Shown here: positions 16,351 to 25,215 of the stretch, piece by piece
How the letters are laid out: every line of letters begins with the position of its first letter
How positions within the stretch are numbered: position 1 is the first letter of the stretch
DNA from: Pseudomonas cuatrocienegasensis
GTDB lineage: Bacteria > Pseudomonadota > Gammaproteobacteria > Pseudomonadales > Pseudomonadaceae
Assembly: GCF_900110925.1 (NCBI RefSeq)
Contig: NZ_FOFP01000012.1
Location: 94,741-158,740 of the forward strand
Length of the DNA stretch: 64,000 nucleotides
Direction of reading: 5' to 3'
Translations under genes and position numbers: made by a program
The notes under the pieces: model-generated
Seen by the model: the letters and a program-made list of their open reading frames with translations, nothing else
The model's database searches: none
Told to the model about the DNA's origin: nothing

Positions 16351-18528
16351 TTACAGGCCGTTGGCGGCTTTGAACTCGCGGCGGCGGCGGTGCAGGACTG
16401 GTTCGGTGTAGCCGTTGGGCTGCTTGGCGCCTTCGATCACCAACTCCAGGGCGGCCTGGAAGGCGATGTTGCTGTCGAAGTCCGGTGCCAGTGGGCGGTA
16501 CAGCGGGTCGCCTGCGTTCTGCCGGTCGACCACCGGGGCCATGCGCTTGAGGCTGGCGACGATCTGCTCCTCGGTGGCAATGCCGTGGCGCAGCCAGTTG
16601 GCCAGCAGTTGGCTGGAGATGCGCAGGGTGGCGCGGTCTTCCATCAGGCCGATGTCGTTGATGTCCGGCACCTTGGAGCAGCCGACGCCCTGGTCGATCC
16701 AGCGCACCACGTAGCCGAGGATGCCCTGGGAATTGTTGTCCAGTTCGTTCTGGATTTCCTCGGCCGACCAGTTGCTGTTGGCAGCCAGCGGGATGCGCAG
16801 GATGTCGTCCACCGAGGCCGGGGTGCGGCTGGCCAATTCGGCCTGGCGGGCGAACACGTCGACCTTGTGGTAGTGCAGCGCGTGCAGCGCAGCGGCGGTG
16901 GGCGAGGGGACCCAGGCGGTGTTGGCGCCGGCCAGCGGGTGAGCGATTTTCTGTTCGAGCATGGCGGCCATCAGGTCGGGCATGGCCCACATGCCTTTGC
17001 CGATCTGCGCGCGACCTGCCAGGCCACAGACCAGGCCGACGTCGACGTTGTTGTTTTCATAGGCGCTGATCCAGGTCTCGCCCTTCATCGCGGCCTTGCG
17101 CACTACAGCGCCGGCTTCCATGGAGGTGTGGATCTCGTCGCCGGTGCGGTCGAGGAAGCCGGTGTTGATAAATACCACGCGCTCGCTGGCGGCCTGGATG
17201 CAGGCTTTCAGGTTGACCGTGGTGCGCCGCTCTTCGTCCATGATGCCGACTTTCAGGGTGTTACGTGCCAGGCCGAGAACGTCTTCGACACGGGCGAAGA
17301 TTTCGCTGGTGAAGGCGACTTCTTCCGGGCCGTGCATCTTCGGTTTGACGATATAGACGCTGCCGGTGCGGGTGTTCTTGCGGCTGGTGTTGCCCTTGAG
17401 GTTGTGGATCGCGGCCAGGCTGGTGAACAGCGCGTCGAGAATCCCCTCGGGGGTTTCATTGCCCTGGGCATCGAGGATCGCCGGGTTGGTCATCAGGTGG
17501 CCGACGTTACGCACGAACAGCAGGCTGCGCCCGTGCAGGGTCAGCTCGCCGCCGGCCGGAGTCTGGTAGACGCGGTCCGGGTTCATGGTGCGGGTAAAGG
17601 TTTCACCGCCCTTGGTTACGCTTTCGGCCAGGTCGCCCTTCATCAGGCCCAGCCAGTTGCGGTAGATCAGGGTCTTGTCGTCGGCATCGACGGCGGCGAC
17701 CGAGTCTTCGCAGTCCATGATGGTGGTCAGCGCGGCTTCCATCAGCACGTCTTTGACGCCGGCGGCGTCGGTGCTGCCAATCGGGCTGCTGGCGTCGATC
17801 TGAATCTCGAAGTGCAGGCCGTTGTGCTTGAGCAGTAGCGCATTCGGCGCGCTGGCCTCGCCCTGGTAGCCGAGCAGTTGGGCGTCGTCGAGCAGGCCGC
17901 TGTTGCTGCCGCCTTTGAGGCTGACCACCAGCTTGCCGGCTTCGATGCGATAACCCGTGGAGTCGACATGGGAGGCGGCGGCCAGGGGCGCGGCCTCGTC
18001 GAGGAAGGCGCGGGCAAAGGCGATGACCTTGTCGCCACGCACCTTGTTGTAGCCACGGCCCTTCTCGGCGCCGCCGTCTTCGCTGATGGCGTCGGTGCCG
18101 TAGAGGGCATCGTACAGCGAGCCCCAGCGGGCGTTGGAGGCGTTCAGCGCAAAGCGCGCGTTCATCACCGGCACTACCAGCTGCGGGCCGGCCATGCGGG
18201 CGATTTCTTCGTCGACGTTGCCGGTGCTGACCTGGAAATCAGCCGGCTGCGGCAGCAGGTAGCCGATTTCCTGCAGGAAGGCTTTGTAGGCGGCCGCGTC
18301 GTGGGCCTGGCCGGCGCGGGCCTGGTGCCAGGCGTCGATCTGCGCTTGCAACTGGTCACGCTTGGCGAGCAGCGCGCGGTTCTTCGGTGCCAGGTCGTTG
18401 AGCACGGCTTCGGCGCCGGCCCAGAAGGCCTCGGCACTGACGCCAGTCCCAGGGATGGCTTCGTTGTTCACGAAGTCGAACAGCACTTTGGCGACCTGCA
18501 GGCCACCGACTTGAACGCGCTCAGTCAT
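16351..18528 (-). CDS. glcB: Malate synthase G
   Basis: This 725-residue cytoplasmic enzyme condenses glyoxylate with acetyl-CoA to malate in the glyoxylate shunt. The length is standard for isoform G. Characteristic stretches include MDCEDSVAAVDADDK, GRSLLFVRNVGHLMTNPAI, KPKMHGPEEVAF, GIMDEERRTTVNLKACI and IHTSMEAGAVVRK. The ATG at 18528 has GAGG eight bases upstream and matches the family's MTERVQV-type start; the frame continues upstream to 18597 without support. It stands alone on the minus strand with its own terminator. Confidence 0.97.
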   Translation of the reverse strand: MTERVQVGGLQVAKVLFDFVNNEAIPGTGVSAEAFWAGAEAVLNDLAPKNRALLAKRDQLQAQIDAWHQARAGQAHDAAAYKAFLQEIGYLLPQPADFQVSTGNVDEEIARMAGPQLVVPVMNARFALNASNARWGSLYDALYGTDAISEDGGAEKGRGYNKVRGDKVIAFARAFLDEAAPLAAASHVDSTGYRIEAGKLVVSLKGGSNSGLLDDAQLLGYQGEASAPNALLLKHNGLHFEIQIDASSPIGSTDAAGVKDVLMEAALTTIMDCEDSVAAVDADDKTLIYRNWLGLMKGDLAESVTKGGETFTRTMNPDRVYQTPAGGELTLHGRSLLFVRNVGHLMTNPAILDAQGNETPEGILDALFTSLAAIHNLKGNTSRKNTRTGSVYIVKPKMHGPEEVAFTSEIFARVEDVLGLARNTLKVGIMDEERRTTVNLKACIQAASERVVFINTGFLDRTGDEIHTSMEAGAVVRKAAMKGETWISAYENNNVDVGLVCGLAGRAQIGKGMWAMPDLMAAMLEQKIAHPLAGANTAWVPSPTAAALHALHYHKVDVFARQAELASRTPASVDDILRIPLAANSNWSAEEIQNELDNNSQGILGYVVRWIDQGVGCSKVPDINDIGLMEDRATLRISSQLLANWLRHGIATEEQIVASLKRMAPVVDRQNAGDPLYRPLAPDFDSNIAFQAALELVIEGAKQPNGYTEPVLHRRRREFKAANGL

Positions 18529-18779
18529 CACTTGCCTCACTCTCTGTTCTGCTCTACGAATAGCCGTATCGGACCGGAATGCATTCTTGTAGTCCACGGC
18601 GCGGCATACTACATCAAGCTATTTGGAAAATCAGCGGATGCGCGTCAAACGGCGACCCGATTGCCTGATCTGGTCACGCGGCCATTTTTTGCAGTTGCGT
18701 GAATCGAAGATTGTTCCAGATTGACTCATGAATTGCATACAGTTTTATGGCTGCCTACCACCCTTTGGGAGTGCCTGCG

Positions 18780-19232
18780 ATGCCCGTACGCCAAGCCACC
18801 GTGAACGACCTTGATGCTCTGGTGCCGCTGTTCGGCGCCTATCTGCAGTTCTATCAGGTGCCGCGTTCGCCCGCCGAGGTGCGTGAATTTCTCGAGGCGC
18901 GTTTACGTCAGGGCGACTCGCAGCTGCTACTCGGTGAGGATGAGCAGGGCCAGGCCCAGGGCTTCGTCCAGCTTTACCCCTACTTTGCCTCCCTGGCGTT
19001 ACAGCCGGCCTGGTTGCTCAGTGATCTTTATGTCAGCCCAGAGCAGCGCCGCCTGGGCCTCGGTGCTGCGTTGATGAATGCAGCCCGTGCCCATGCCGAA
19101 CGTACCGGCGCCTGCGGCCTGCAACTGGAAACCGCGCGCGACAACCTGGCCGGGCAGGCGCTTTACGAACGATTGGGGTATGTTCGCGATCAACAGTTCT
19201 ATACCTACTGGCTCGGATTGCCCGAGCGCTAA
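18780..19232 (+). CDS. GNAT-family N-acetyltransferase
   Basis: This 150-residue protein has the GNAT fold. The acetyl-CoA-binding loop appears as LYVSPEQRRLGLGAALMN near residues 85-102, followed by AERTGACGLQLETARDN and the C-terminal ALYERLGYVRDQQFYTYW. It transfers an acetyl group to an unknown amine. The ATG at 18780 has GGGAG nine bases upstream. It is followed after ten bases by the ACT-domain gene and probably shares its transcript. The gap to glcB (18529-18779) is divergent and must hold promoters for both. Confidence 0.88.
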   Translation: MPVRQATVNDLDALVPLFGAYLQFYQVPRSPAEVREFLEARLRQGDSQLLLGEDEQGQAQGFVQLYPYFASLALQPAWLLSDLYVSPEQRRLGLGAALMNAARAHAERTGACGLQLETARDNLAGQALYERLGYVRDQQFYTYWLGLPER

Positions 19233-19242
19233 GGAGCACGAC

Positions 19243-19761
19243 ATGGATCATCTGGTATTGACGATTATTGCCGACGACCAGCCCGGTCTGGTGGAACGGG
19301 TGGCCCAGTGCGTCAATGCGCAGGGCGGCAACTGGCTGGAGAGCCGTCTGGCACGCATGGCCGGGCAGTTCGCCGGGATCGTCCGCGTGGAGGTGCCGGC
19401 AGACAAGCATGCGGGCCTGGTCGCGGACCTGGAGGCTTTGAACCGTCAGGGCATCCGTGTGCTGTTCGCTGCCGGCGGGACGGAGCCGGCGCGGACCTGG
19501 ACGCCGATCCTGCTCGACCTGGTGGGCAATGACCGGCCGGGCATCGTACGTGACATCAGCCGCCTGCTGGCCGAACTGGGGGTCAACCTGGAGAGCCTGG
19601 ACACCGACGTGTCGCCAGCGCCCATGAGCAGCGACCTGCTGTTTCACGCCGAAGCGCGCCTGGCCCTGCCGCCGACGGTGAGCCTGGAAGCTCTGCAGAC
19701 GCGTCTCGAAGCGCTGGCCGATGACCTGATGGTCGAGCTCAACCTGCGTCCCGAAGGCTGA
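19243..19761 (+). CDS. GcvR-like protein with two ACT domains
   Basis: This 172-residue protein is made of two ACT domains (about residues 1-80 and 88-168), with the typical starts LVLTIIADDQPGLVERVA and PILLDLVGNDRPGIVRDIS. It resembles the glycine-cleavage-system repressor GcvR group, which bind amino acids and modulate a partner regulator. AAGGAG at 19231-19236 marks the start. It probably forms an operon with the acetyltransferase upstream. Which amino acid it senses is not evident. Confidence 0.85.
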   Translation: MDHLVLTIIADDQPGLVERVAQCVNAQGGNWLESRLARMAGQFAGIVRVEVPADKHAGLVADLEALNRQGIRVLFAAGGTEPARTWTPILLDLVGNDRPGIVRDISRLLAELGVNLESLDTDVSPAPMSSDLLFHAEARLALPPTVSLEALQTRLEALADDLMVELNLRPEG

Positions 19762-19791
19762 GCAGATATCCCCGGGGCAGGTGGATCAGCC

Positions 19792-19913
19792 TGTGGATAA
19801 GCTGAGGGTGTTCGCGGCAGGCCCAGGCGCCACCTGCCTTGGCGGGTGATGGTTGTTTTTTGCACAGGTGGCGCGGTTTTATTCACCCCGGCCGGGGATG
19901 AACCTGTGGATAA
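19792..19913 (+). promoter_or_regulatory. Two perfect DnaA-box 9-mers in the gap before rarD
   Basis: TGTGGATAA, the reverse complement of the TTATCCACA DnaA box, occurs at 19792-19800 and 19905-19913, same orientation, 113 bases apart. The 219-base gap between two convergent genes contains no gene and no clear U-tract terminator apart from TTTTTT near 19855. The pair could titrate DnaA or be part of an intergenic repeat; no replication origin features are present. Confidence 0.4.
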
Positions 19914-19980
19914 CCCTGGGATCAGTGGCCACGCCCTACGCCGGGCAAGGTATGCCACCGATTGAGTGATTTTTGTACAG

Positions 19981-20868
19981 TCAGCCGCGACGGCGTAACG
20001 TTATCCAGGCGTCCACGCTGTACAGCGCCAGGCCCGCCCAGATAAAGATAAACGACAGCAGCCGGGCCGGGTCGAGGTGCTCGTCAAAGACGAACACCGC
20101 CAGCAGCAGCACCAGCGTCGGCGCGATGTACTGCAAAAAGCCTAGGGTGGTGTAGGGCAGGTGGCGCGCCGCGGCGTTGAAGCACACCAGCGGAATCAGC
20201 GTGATCGGCCCGGCTGCCATCAGCCAGAGCGCATCGCTGGTGCTCCAGAACGCCGGTTGCGCACTCATGGCGGCCGGGTGCAGGAGTATCCAGCCGATGG
20301 CCAAGGGCAACAGCAGCCAGGTTTCCACCACCAGCCCCGGCAGCGCCGCTACCGGCGCCTGTTTGCGGATCAGGCCGTAGAAGGCGAACGTCAGCGCCAG
20401 CACCAGCGACACCCAGGGCAGGCTGCCGACCTGCCACAGCTGTTGCAGCACCCCCAGCGCCGCCAGGCCCACGGCCAGCCACTGCAGGCGGCGCAAGCGC
20501 TCGCCGAGAATCAGCATGCCCAGCAGCACATTGACCAGCGGGTTGATGTAGTAGCCCAGGCTGGCTTCGAGCATGCGCCCGCTGTTGACGGCCCAGACAT
20601 ACACCAGCCAGTTGGTGGCGATCAGCAGGCCGCAACCGGCCAGTACCAGCAAACGCTTGGGGTTGTCGCGCAAGTCGCGCCACCAGCCGGGGTGCTTCCA
20701 CAACGCCAACAGGGCCGCCCCGAATAGCGCCGACCAGAGCGCGCGATGGACGATGATCTCCAGCGCCGGGACGCTTTGCATGGCTTTGAAGTACAGGGGG
20801 AACAGGCCCCAGATGATGTAGGCGCTAAGGCCGAGGATATACCCGCGTTGCGGGTTGGCGGTGGCCAT
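19981..20868 (-). CDS. rarD: EamA-family transporter RarD
   Basis: This 295-residue inner membrane protein with ten predicted helices is built from two EamA repeats. The start (GYILGLSAYIIWGLFPLYFK) and the NWLVYVWAVNSGRMLEASLGY segment are those of RarD, an exporter-type protein of the drug/metabolite transporter superfamily named for chloramphenicol sensitivity in E. coli. The ATG at 20868 has AAGGA upstream; an in-frame ATG seven codons earlier (20889) is possible. The gene is monocistronic, converging on the ACT gene. Confidence 0.92.
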   Translation of the reverse strand: MATANPQRGYILGLSAYIIWGLFPLYFKAMQSVPALEIIVHRALWSALFGAALLALWKHPGWWRDLRDNPKRLLVLAGCGLLIATNWLVYVWAVNSGRMLEASLGYYINPLVNVLLGMLILGERLRRLQWLAVGLAALGVLQQLWQVGSLPWVSLVLALTFAFYGLIRKQAPVAALPGLVVETWLLLPLAIGWILLHPAAMSAQPAFWSTSDALWLMAAGPITLIPLVCFNAAARHLPYTTLGFLQYIAPTLVLLLAVFVFDEHLDPARLLSFIFIWAGLALYSVDAWITLRRRG

Positions 20869-20969
20869 GCAGAGTCCTTGCTTGGGCAACGAGCGAAAGC
20901 GGCGAATTCTAGTCCCGAGAGGGTGGGTTTGTCTGGTGGTTCAGGTTTTTCCGCGGCGCCAGAACGACT

Positions 20970-21071
20970 GTAGGAGCGAATTTATTCGCGAAGCTATCGC
21001 CGTCATCGCGAATAAAGGCTAGGCGCCCCCTTCGCGCCTACACGCCCGCAACAGCCCATTGGGACATGGCC
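20970..21071. repeat. REP-like units and a single MITE-type end
   Basis: The 205-base gap between srkA and rarD contains TGTAGGAGCGAATTTATTCG near 20971-20990, an opposed CTTCGCGCCTACA unit near 21030-21042, and TTGGGACATGGC at 21059-21070, identical to the right end of MITE-like copy A. No matching left end was found, so this is a truncated or composite copy (copy D). It abuts the srkA stop codon. Confidence 0.6.
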
Positions 21072-21073
21072 GT

Positions 21074-22048
21074 TTAGAACAGCCGCAGCGGCTCTTCATC
21101 CAGCGCCGACAGTTGCTCGCGCAGGATCAGGATCTGTTCGCCCCAGTAACGTTCACTGCCGAACCAGGGAAAGCTGATGGGGAACGCCGGGTCGTCCCAG
21201 CGCCGCGCCAGCCAGGCGCTGTAGTGCATCAGGCGCAGGCTGCGCAGGCCTTCGATCAGCGGCAGCTCGCGCGGGTTGAAGTCGTGGAACTCCTGATAGC
21301 CCTCCACCAGCTCGGCTATCTGGCCCAGACGCTCGTGACGATCGCCGGCGAGCATCATCCACAAATCCTGAATCGCCGGGCCCATGCGGCAATCGTCGAG
21401 GTCGACCATATGAAAGGTCTCGTCACGGCACAGCAGGTTGCCGGGGTGGCAGTCGCCGTGCAGGCGGATGGCCTGCACCGGGTGCGCGGCAAACAGGCTG
21501 TCGAGGCGTTTGAGCACATCGCGGGCGACCGACTCGTAGGCCGGCAGCAGGCTGCGCGGCACGAAGTTGCCTTCCAGCAGGGTGGCCAGGGACGCGTGGC
21601 CGAAGTTGTCCACTCGCAGCGATTCGCGATGGGCGAACGGGCGCAGCGAACCGACCGCATGCAGGCGCCCGAGCAATTGGCCGAGGCGATACAGCTGATC
21701 CAGGTTGCCCGGCTCCGGCGCCCGGCCACCCCGCCGGGGGAACAGGGCAAAGCGAAAGCCGGCATGCTCGAACAGCGTCTCGCCATCGCGCACCAGGGGC
21801 GCTACCACCGGCACCTCGCACTCGGCCAGCTCGAAGGTGAACTGATGCTCCTCGCGAATCGCCGCGTCGCTCCAGCGGTCCGGGCGATAGAACTTGGCGA
21901 TCAGCGGCGTCTCGTCCTCGATGCCGACCTGATAGACGCGGTTCTCGTAACTATTGAGGGCCAGCACGCGGGCATCACTGAGGTAACCGATGCTTTCCAC
22001 GGCATCCAGCACCAGGTCGGGCGTGAGTGCGGCGAAGGGATGGGACAT
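21074..22048 (-). CDS. srkA: Stress response kinase A (YihE-type)
   Basis: This 324-residue cytoplasmic kinase of the APH/RdoA fold is assigned to SrkA (YihE), a Ser/Thr kinase linked to Cpx stress responses and cell survival. Features are the phosphate-binding and lysine region (YENRVYQVG, LIAKFYRP), the catalytic loop IRLHGDCHPGNLLC with Asp, and the metal-binding MVDLDDCRMGP. The ATG at 22048 is well placed and the length is as expected. It may be cotranscribed with comF, 56 bases upstream. Confidence 0.94.
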   Translation of the reverse strand: MSHPFAALTPDLVLDAVESIGYLSDARVLALNSYENRVYQVGIEDETPLIAKFYRPDRWSDAAIREEHQFTFELAECEVPVVAPLVRDGETLFEHAGFRFALFPRRGGRAPEPGNLDQLYRLGQLLGRLHAVGSLRPFAHRESLRVDNFGHASLATLLEGNFVPRSLLPAYESVARDVLKRLDSLFAAHPVQAIRLHGDCHPGNLLCRDETFHMVDLDDCRMGPAIQDLWMMLAGDRHERLGQIAELVEGYQEFHDFNPRELPLIEGLRSLRLMHYSAWLARRWDDPAFPISFPWFGSERYWGEQILILREQLSALDEEPLRLF

Positions 22049-22104
22049 GGTCGACTCCAGTCAGATGGCCGCCGAGTGTACCGCGTTCGGCCATGCCCTG
22101 CGGC

Positions 22105-22839
22105 TCAGTCGCCTGGCTTGGGTGTGCGCGCCAGGCAGTAGACGTCCACCCGCACCGCGCCCTGGCGTTTGAGCAGGCGCGCCAGGGTTTGCGCGGTGGC
22201 ACCGGTGGTCAGCACGTCGTCGACCAGGGCGATATGCAGCCCGCGCACAGCCGCCTCTGGGGCCAGGGTAAAGGCCTGGCGCAGGTTACGCCGACGGGTG
22301 GCGGCGTCGAGTTGCTGCTGGGCGGGGGTGTCCAGCACGCGGCGCAGCCAGGTGGTGTGCTCGGGCAAACTGAGTGACTGGCTCAGCCAGCGGCTGAGCA
22401 GTTGCGCCTGGTTGAAGCCGCGTTGGCGTTCCCGGCGCGCGGCCAGGGGCACGGGCAGCAGCGCGTGTGGGCGCGGCAGGCCATCGGCAAAGGCGTGGGC
22501 CAGGTGCTGGGCCAGCAGCACGCCGAGCAGGTGGCCGAGGGGCCAGTTGGCCTGGTGCTTGAAGCGGGTGATCAGGCTGTCGATGGGGAAGGCGTAGCGC
22601 CACGGCGCCTCTACATGGTCGAACGCGGGTGGGCGTTTCAGGCAGCTGCCGCAGGTCAGGCCGCTGACCGGCAGCGGCAGGGCGCAGTGCTGGCAGCGCC
22701 CGTCGAGCCAGGGCAAGTCGGCCTCGCAGGCGCTGCACAGGGCATGGGGCGTATCGGTGGTCTCGTCGCAGAGCAAACAGCTCTGTTTGCTTTTTAACCA
22801 GTTGTAGACTTTGAAAAAGTTGCCAGGTTGACAGTGCAT
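22105..22839 (-). CDS. comF: ComF-family phosphoribosyltransferase-like protein
   Basis: This 244-residue protein has N-terminal zinc-type cysteines (CLLC, CSAC, CQHC, CGSC at about residues 21-66) followed by a type I PRTase fold with IALVDDVLTTGATAQTLARL near residue 205. ComF/GntX proteins support DNA uptake and the use of imported DNA in competent bacteria; the enzymatic role is unproven. The ATG at 22839 puts a candidate BirA operator of the divergent biotin operon inside the first codons. Confidence 0.88.
   Translation of the reverse strand: MHCQPGNFFKVYNWLKSKQSCLLCDETTDTPHALCSACEADLPWLDGRCQHCALPLPVSGLTCGSCLKRPPAFDHVEAPWRYAFPIDSLITRFKHQANWPLGHLLGVLLAQHLAHAFADGLPRPHALLPVPLAARRERQRGFNQAQLLSRWLSQSLSLPEHTTWLRRVLDTPAQQQLDAATRRRNLRQAFTLAPEAAVRGLHIALVDDVLTTGATAQTLARLLKRQGAVRVDVYCLARTPKPGD
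22802..22834. promoter_or_regulatory. Candidate BirA operator of the biotin operon
   Basis: TTGTAGACT (22802-22810), 15 bases, GGTTGACAG (22826-22834) matches the proteobacterial BirA pattern TTGTAAACC-N15/16-GGTTTACAA at seven of nine positions in each half, including a central TTGAAAAA. It lies about 90 bases before bioB and inside the start of divergent comF. This is a pattern match only. Confidence 0.4.
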
Positions 22840-22925
22840 GCGCCTTCCTTAACTATGCCGAACATCCGTGTTCTGCCTGCCACCCTAAGCCCTGTGGCAA
22901 GCCGTTGCCTAATAAGGAATAGCCC

Positions 22926-23981
22926 ATGAGCGCCACCGCCGCCCACATGCGTCATGACTGGACCCTCGCCGAGGTCAAGGCGCTCTTCGAGCAACCCTTC
23001 AACGACCTGCTGTTCCAGGCGCAGACCGTGCACCGCCAGCATTTCGATGCCAACCGTGTACAGGTCTCGACCCTGCTGTCGATCAAGACCGGCGCCTGCC
23101 CGGAAGACTGCAAATACTGCCCGCAATCCGGCCACTACAACACCGGTCTGGAAAAGGAAAAACTGCTGGAAGTGCAGAAGGTTCTAGAAGCCGCCGCCGA
23201 GGCCAAGGCCATCGGCTCCACCCGCTTCTGCATGGGCGCGGCCTGGAAACACCCGTCGGCCAAGGACATGCCCTATGTGCTGAAAATGGTCGAGGGCGTC
23301 AAAGCCCTGGGCCTGGAAACCTGCATGACCCTGGGCAAGCTGGACAAGGAGCAGACCCAGGCCCTGGCCGCTGCCGGTCTGGACTACTACAACCACAACC
23401 TGGACACCTCGCCGGAGTTCTACGGCAATATCATCACCACTCGCACCTACGCCGAGCGCCTGGAAACCCTGGCCCATGTGCGTGATTCGGGGATGAAGAT
23501 CTGCTCCGGCGGCATCCTCGGCATGGGCGAGTCGCTGGACGACCGCGCCGGCCTGCTGATCCAGCTGGCCAACCTGCCGGAGCATCCGGAGTCGGTGCCG
23601 ATCAATATGCTGGTGAAGGTGCAGGGCACACCGCTGGCCGATGAGCAGGACGTCGATCCGTTCGACTTTATCCGCATGCTCGCCGTCGCGCGGATCATGA
23701 TGCCGCAGTCCCATGTGCGCCTGTCCGCCGGCCGCGAGGCGATGAACGAGCAGATGCAGGCCCTGGCGTTCTTCGCCGGCGCCAACTCGATCTTCTACGG
23801 CGAAAAACTGCTGACCACCGCCAACCCCCAGGCCGGCAAGGACATGCAGCTGTTCGCCCGCCTCGGCATCAAGCCGGAAGAGCGCCAGGAGCATGCCGAT
23901 GAAGTGCACCAGGCGGCCATCGAGCAGGCCCTGGTCGAGCAGCGCGATTCCAAGCTGTTCTATAACGCCGCTTCGGCTTGA
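22926..23981 (+). CDS. bioB: Biotin synthase
   Basis: This 351-residue radical SAM enzyme inserts sulfur into dethiobiotin to make biotin. The radical-SAM cysteines are Cys58, Cys62 and Cys65 in GACPEDCKYCPQSG. Residues for the second cluster and substrate are in CMGAAW, YNHNLDTS and GREAMNEQMQ. It is the first gene of bioB-F-H-C-D, the usual pseudomonad order. The short gap upstream contains a candidate BirA operator. The length and start are typical of the family. Confidence 0.98.
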   Translation: MSATAAHMRHDWTLAEVKALFEQPFNDLLFQAQTVHRQHFDANRVQVSTLLSIKTGACPEDCKYCPQSGHYNTGLEKEKLLEVQKVLEAAAEAKAIGSTRFCMGAAWKHPSAKDMPYVLKMVEGVKALGLETCMTLGKLDKEQTQALAAAGLDYYNHNLDTSPEFYGNIITTRTYAERLETLAHVRDSGMKICSGGILGMGESLDDRAGLLIQLANLPEHPESVPINMLVKVQGTPLADEQDVDPFDFIRMLAVARIMMPQSHVRLSAGREAMNEQMQALAFFAGANSIFYGEKLLTTANPQAGKDMQLFARLGIKPEERQEHADEVHQAAIEQALVEQRDSKLFYNAASA

Positions 23982-23994
23982 TCCGTTGATCTGA

Positions 23995-24022
23995 TGTAGG
24001 CGCGAATTTATTCGCGCCTACA
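23995..24022. repeat. REP-like perfect hairpin in the bioB-bioF gap
   Basis: TGTAGGCGCGAA and TTCGCGCCTACA form a perfect 12-bp stem with loop TTTA. It fills most of the 52-base gap between bioB and bioF and ends 11 bases before the bioF ATG, so its right arm overlaps the likely ribosome-binding region (AGGTG). Related units lie near 16150 and 20971. Confidence 0.85.
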
Positions 24023-24033
24023 GGTGTTCTGCC

Positions 24034-25215
24034 ATGCCTTTCGATTTATCCGCCCGCCTTGCCGAGCGCCGCGCCGCCAACCTGTATCGCCAACGGCCGT
24101 TGCTGGAGTCCCCACAAGGGCCGTTGGTGCAGGTCGATGGCCGGCAACTGCTGGCGTTCTGTTCCAACGACTACCTGGGCCTGGCCAATCACCCGCAGGT
24201 CATCGAGGCCTGGCAGGCCGGTGCCAGCCGTTGGGGTGTCGGCGGCGGCGCCTCGCATTTGGTGATCGGCCACAGCACGCCGCATCACGAGCTTGAAGAG
24301 GCCCTGGCCGAATTCACCGGGCGGCCGCGCGCGCTGCTGTTTTCCACCGGCTATATGGCCAATCTGGGCGCGGTGACCGCGTTGGTCGGGCAGGGCGACA
24401 GCGTGCTGGAAGACCGCCTCAACCACGCCTCCTTGCTGGATGCCGGCCTGCTCAGCAGCGCGCGCTTCTCGCGCTACCTGCATAACGATGCCGTCAGCCT
24501 GGCCAACCGTCTGCGCAAGGCCAGCGGCAACACCCTGGTGGTGACCGATGGGGTGTTCAGCATGGATGGCGATCTGGCCAATCTGCCGGCCCTGTGTGCC
24601 GAGGCCAAGGCCCGTCAGGCCTGGGTGATGGTCGACGACGCCCATGGCTTCGGCCCGCTCGGTGCCAGCGGTGGCGGCATCGTCGAGCACTTCGGCCTGG
24701 GCATGGACGATGTGCAGGTGCTGGTCGGCACCCTGGGCAAGGCCTTTGGCACAGCGGGTGCTTTTGTCGCCGGCAGCGAAGCGTTGATCGACACCCTGGT
24801 GCAGTTTGCCCGGCCCTATATCTACACCACCAGCCAGCCGCCGGCCCTGGCCTGCGCCACCCTGAAAAGCCTGGAGTTGCTGCGCAGCGAGCACTGGCGG
24901 CGCGAGCATCTACAGACGCTGATCACACGTTTCCGCGAAGGCGCCCGGGCCATCGGCCTAGAGCTGATGGACAGCGCCACGCCGATCCAGCCGATCCTGA
25001 TCGGCGACAGTGGCCGCGCCCTGCAGCTGTCGCATCTGCTGCGTGAGCGCGGCCTGCTGGTCACCGCGATTCGCCCGCCCACCGTGCCGGCCGGCAGCGC
25101 GCGCCTGCGTGTGACCCTGTCCGCCGCCCATAGCCTGGAGCAGCTGGAGTTGCTGCTCGAAGCCCTGGCCGAGTGCTGGCCGCTGCTGGCGGAGGAGGGC
25201 GTGGCGTATGGCTGA
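24034..25215 (+). CDS. bioF: 8-amino-7-oxononanoate synthase
   Basis: This 393-residue PLP enzyme joins pimeloyl-ACP and alanine to give 8-amino-7-oxononanoate, the first ring-forming step of biotin synthesis. The PLP lysine is Lys236 in GTLGKAFGTAG. Other hallmarks are CSNDYLGLANHP, GVGGGASHLVIGH, and VDDAHGFGPLG. It overlaps bioH by eight bases (25208-25215), suggesting coupled translation. A REP-like hairpin just upstream may affect initiation. Confidence 0.97.
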   Translation: MPFDLSARLAERRAANLYRQRPLLESPQGPLVQVDGRQLLAFCSNDYLGLANHPQVIEAWQAGASRWGVGGGASHLVIGHSTPHHELEEALAEFTGRPRALLFSTGYMANLGAVTALVGQGDSVLEDRLNHASLLDAGLLSSARFSRYLHNDAVSLANRLRKASGNTLVVTDGVFSMDGDLANLPALCAEAKARQAWVMVDDAHGFGPLGASGGGIVEHFGLGMDDVQVLVGTLGKAFGTAGAFVAGSEALIDTLVQFARPYIYTTSQPPALACATLKSLELLRSEHWRREHLQTLITRFREGARAIGLELMDSATPIQPILIGDSGRALQLSHLLRERGLLVTAIRPPTVPAGSARLRVTLSAAHSLEQLELLLEALAECWPLLAEEGVAYG

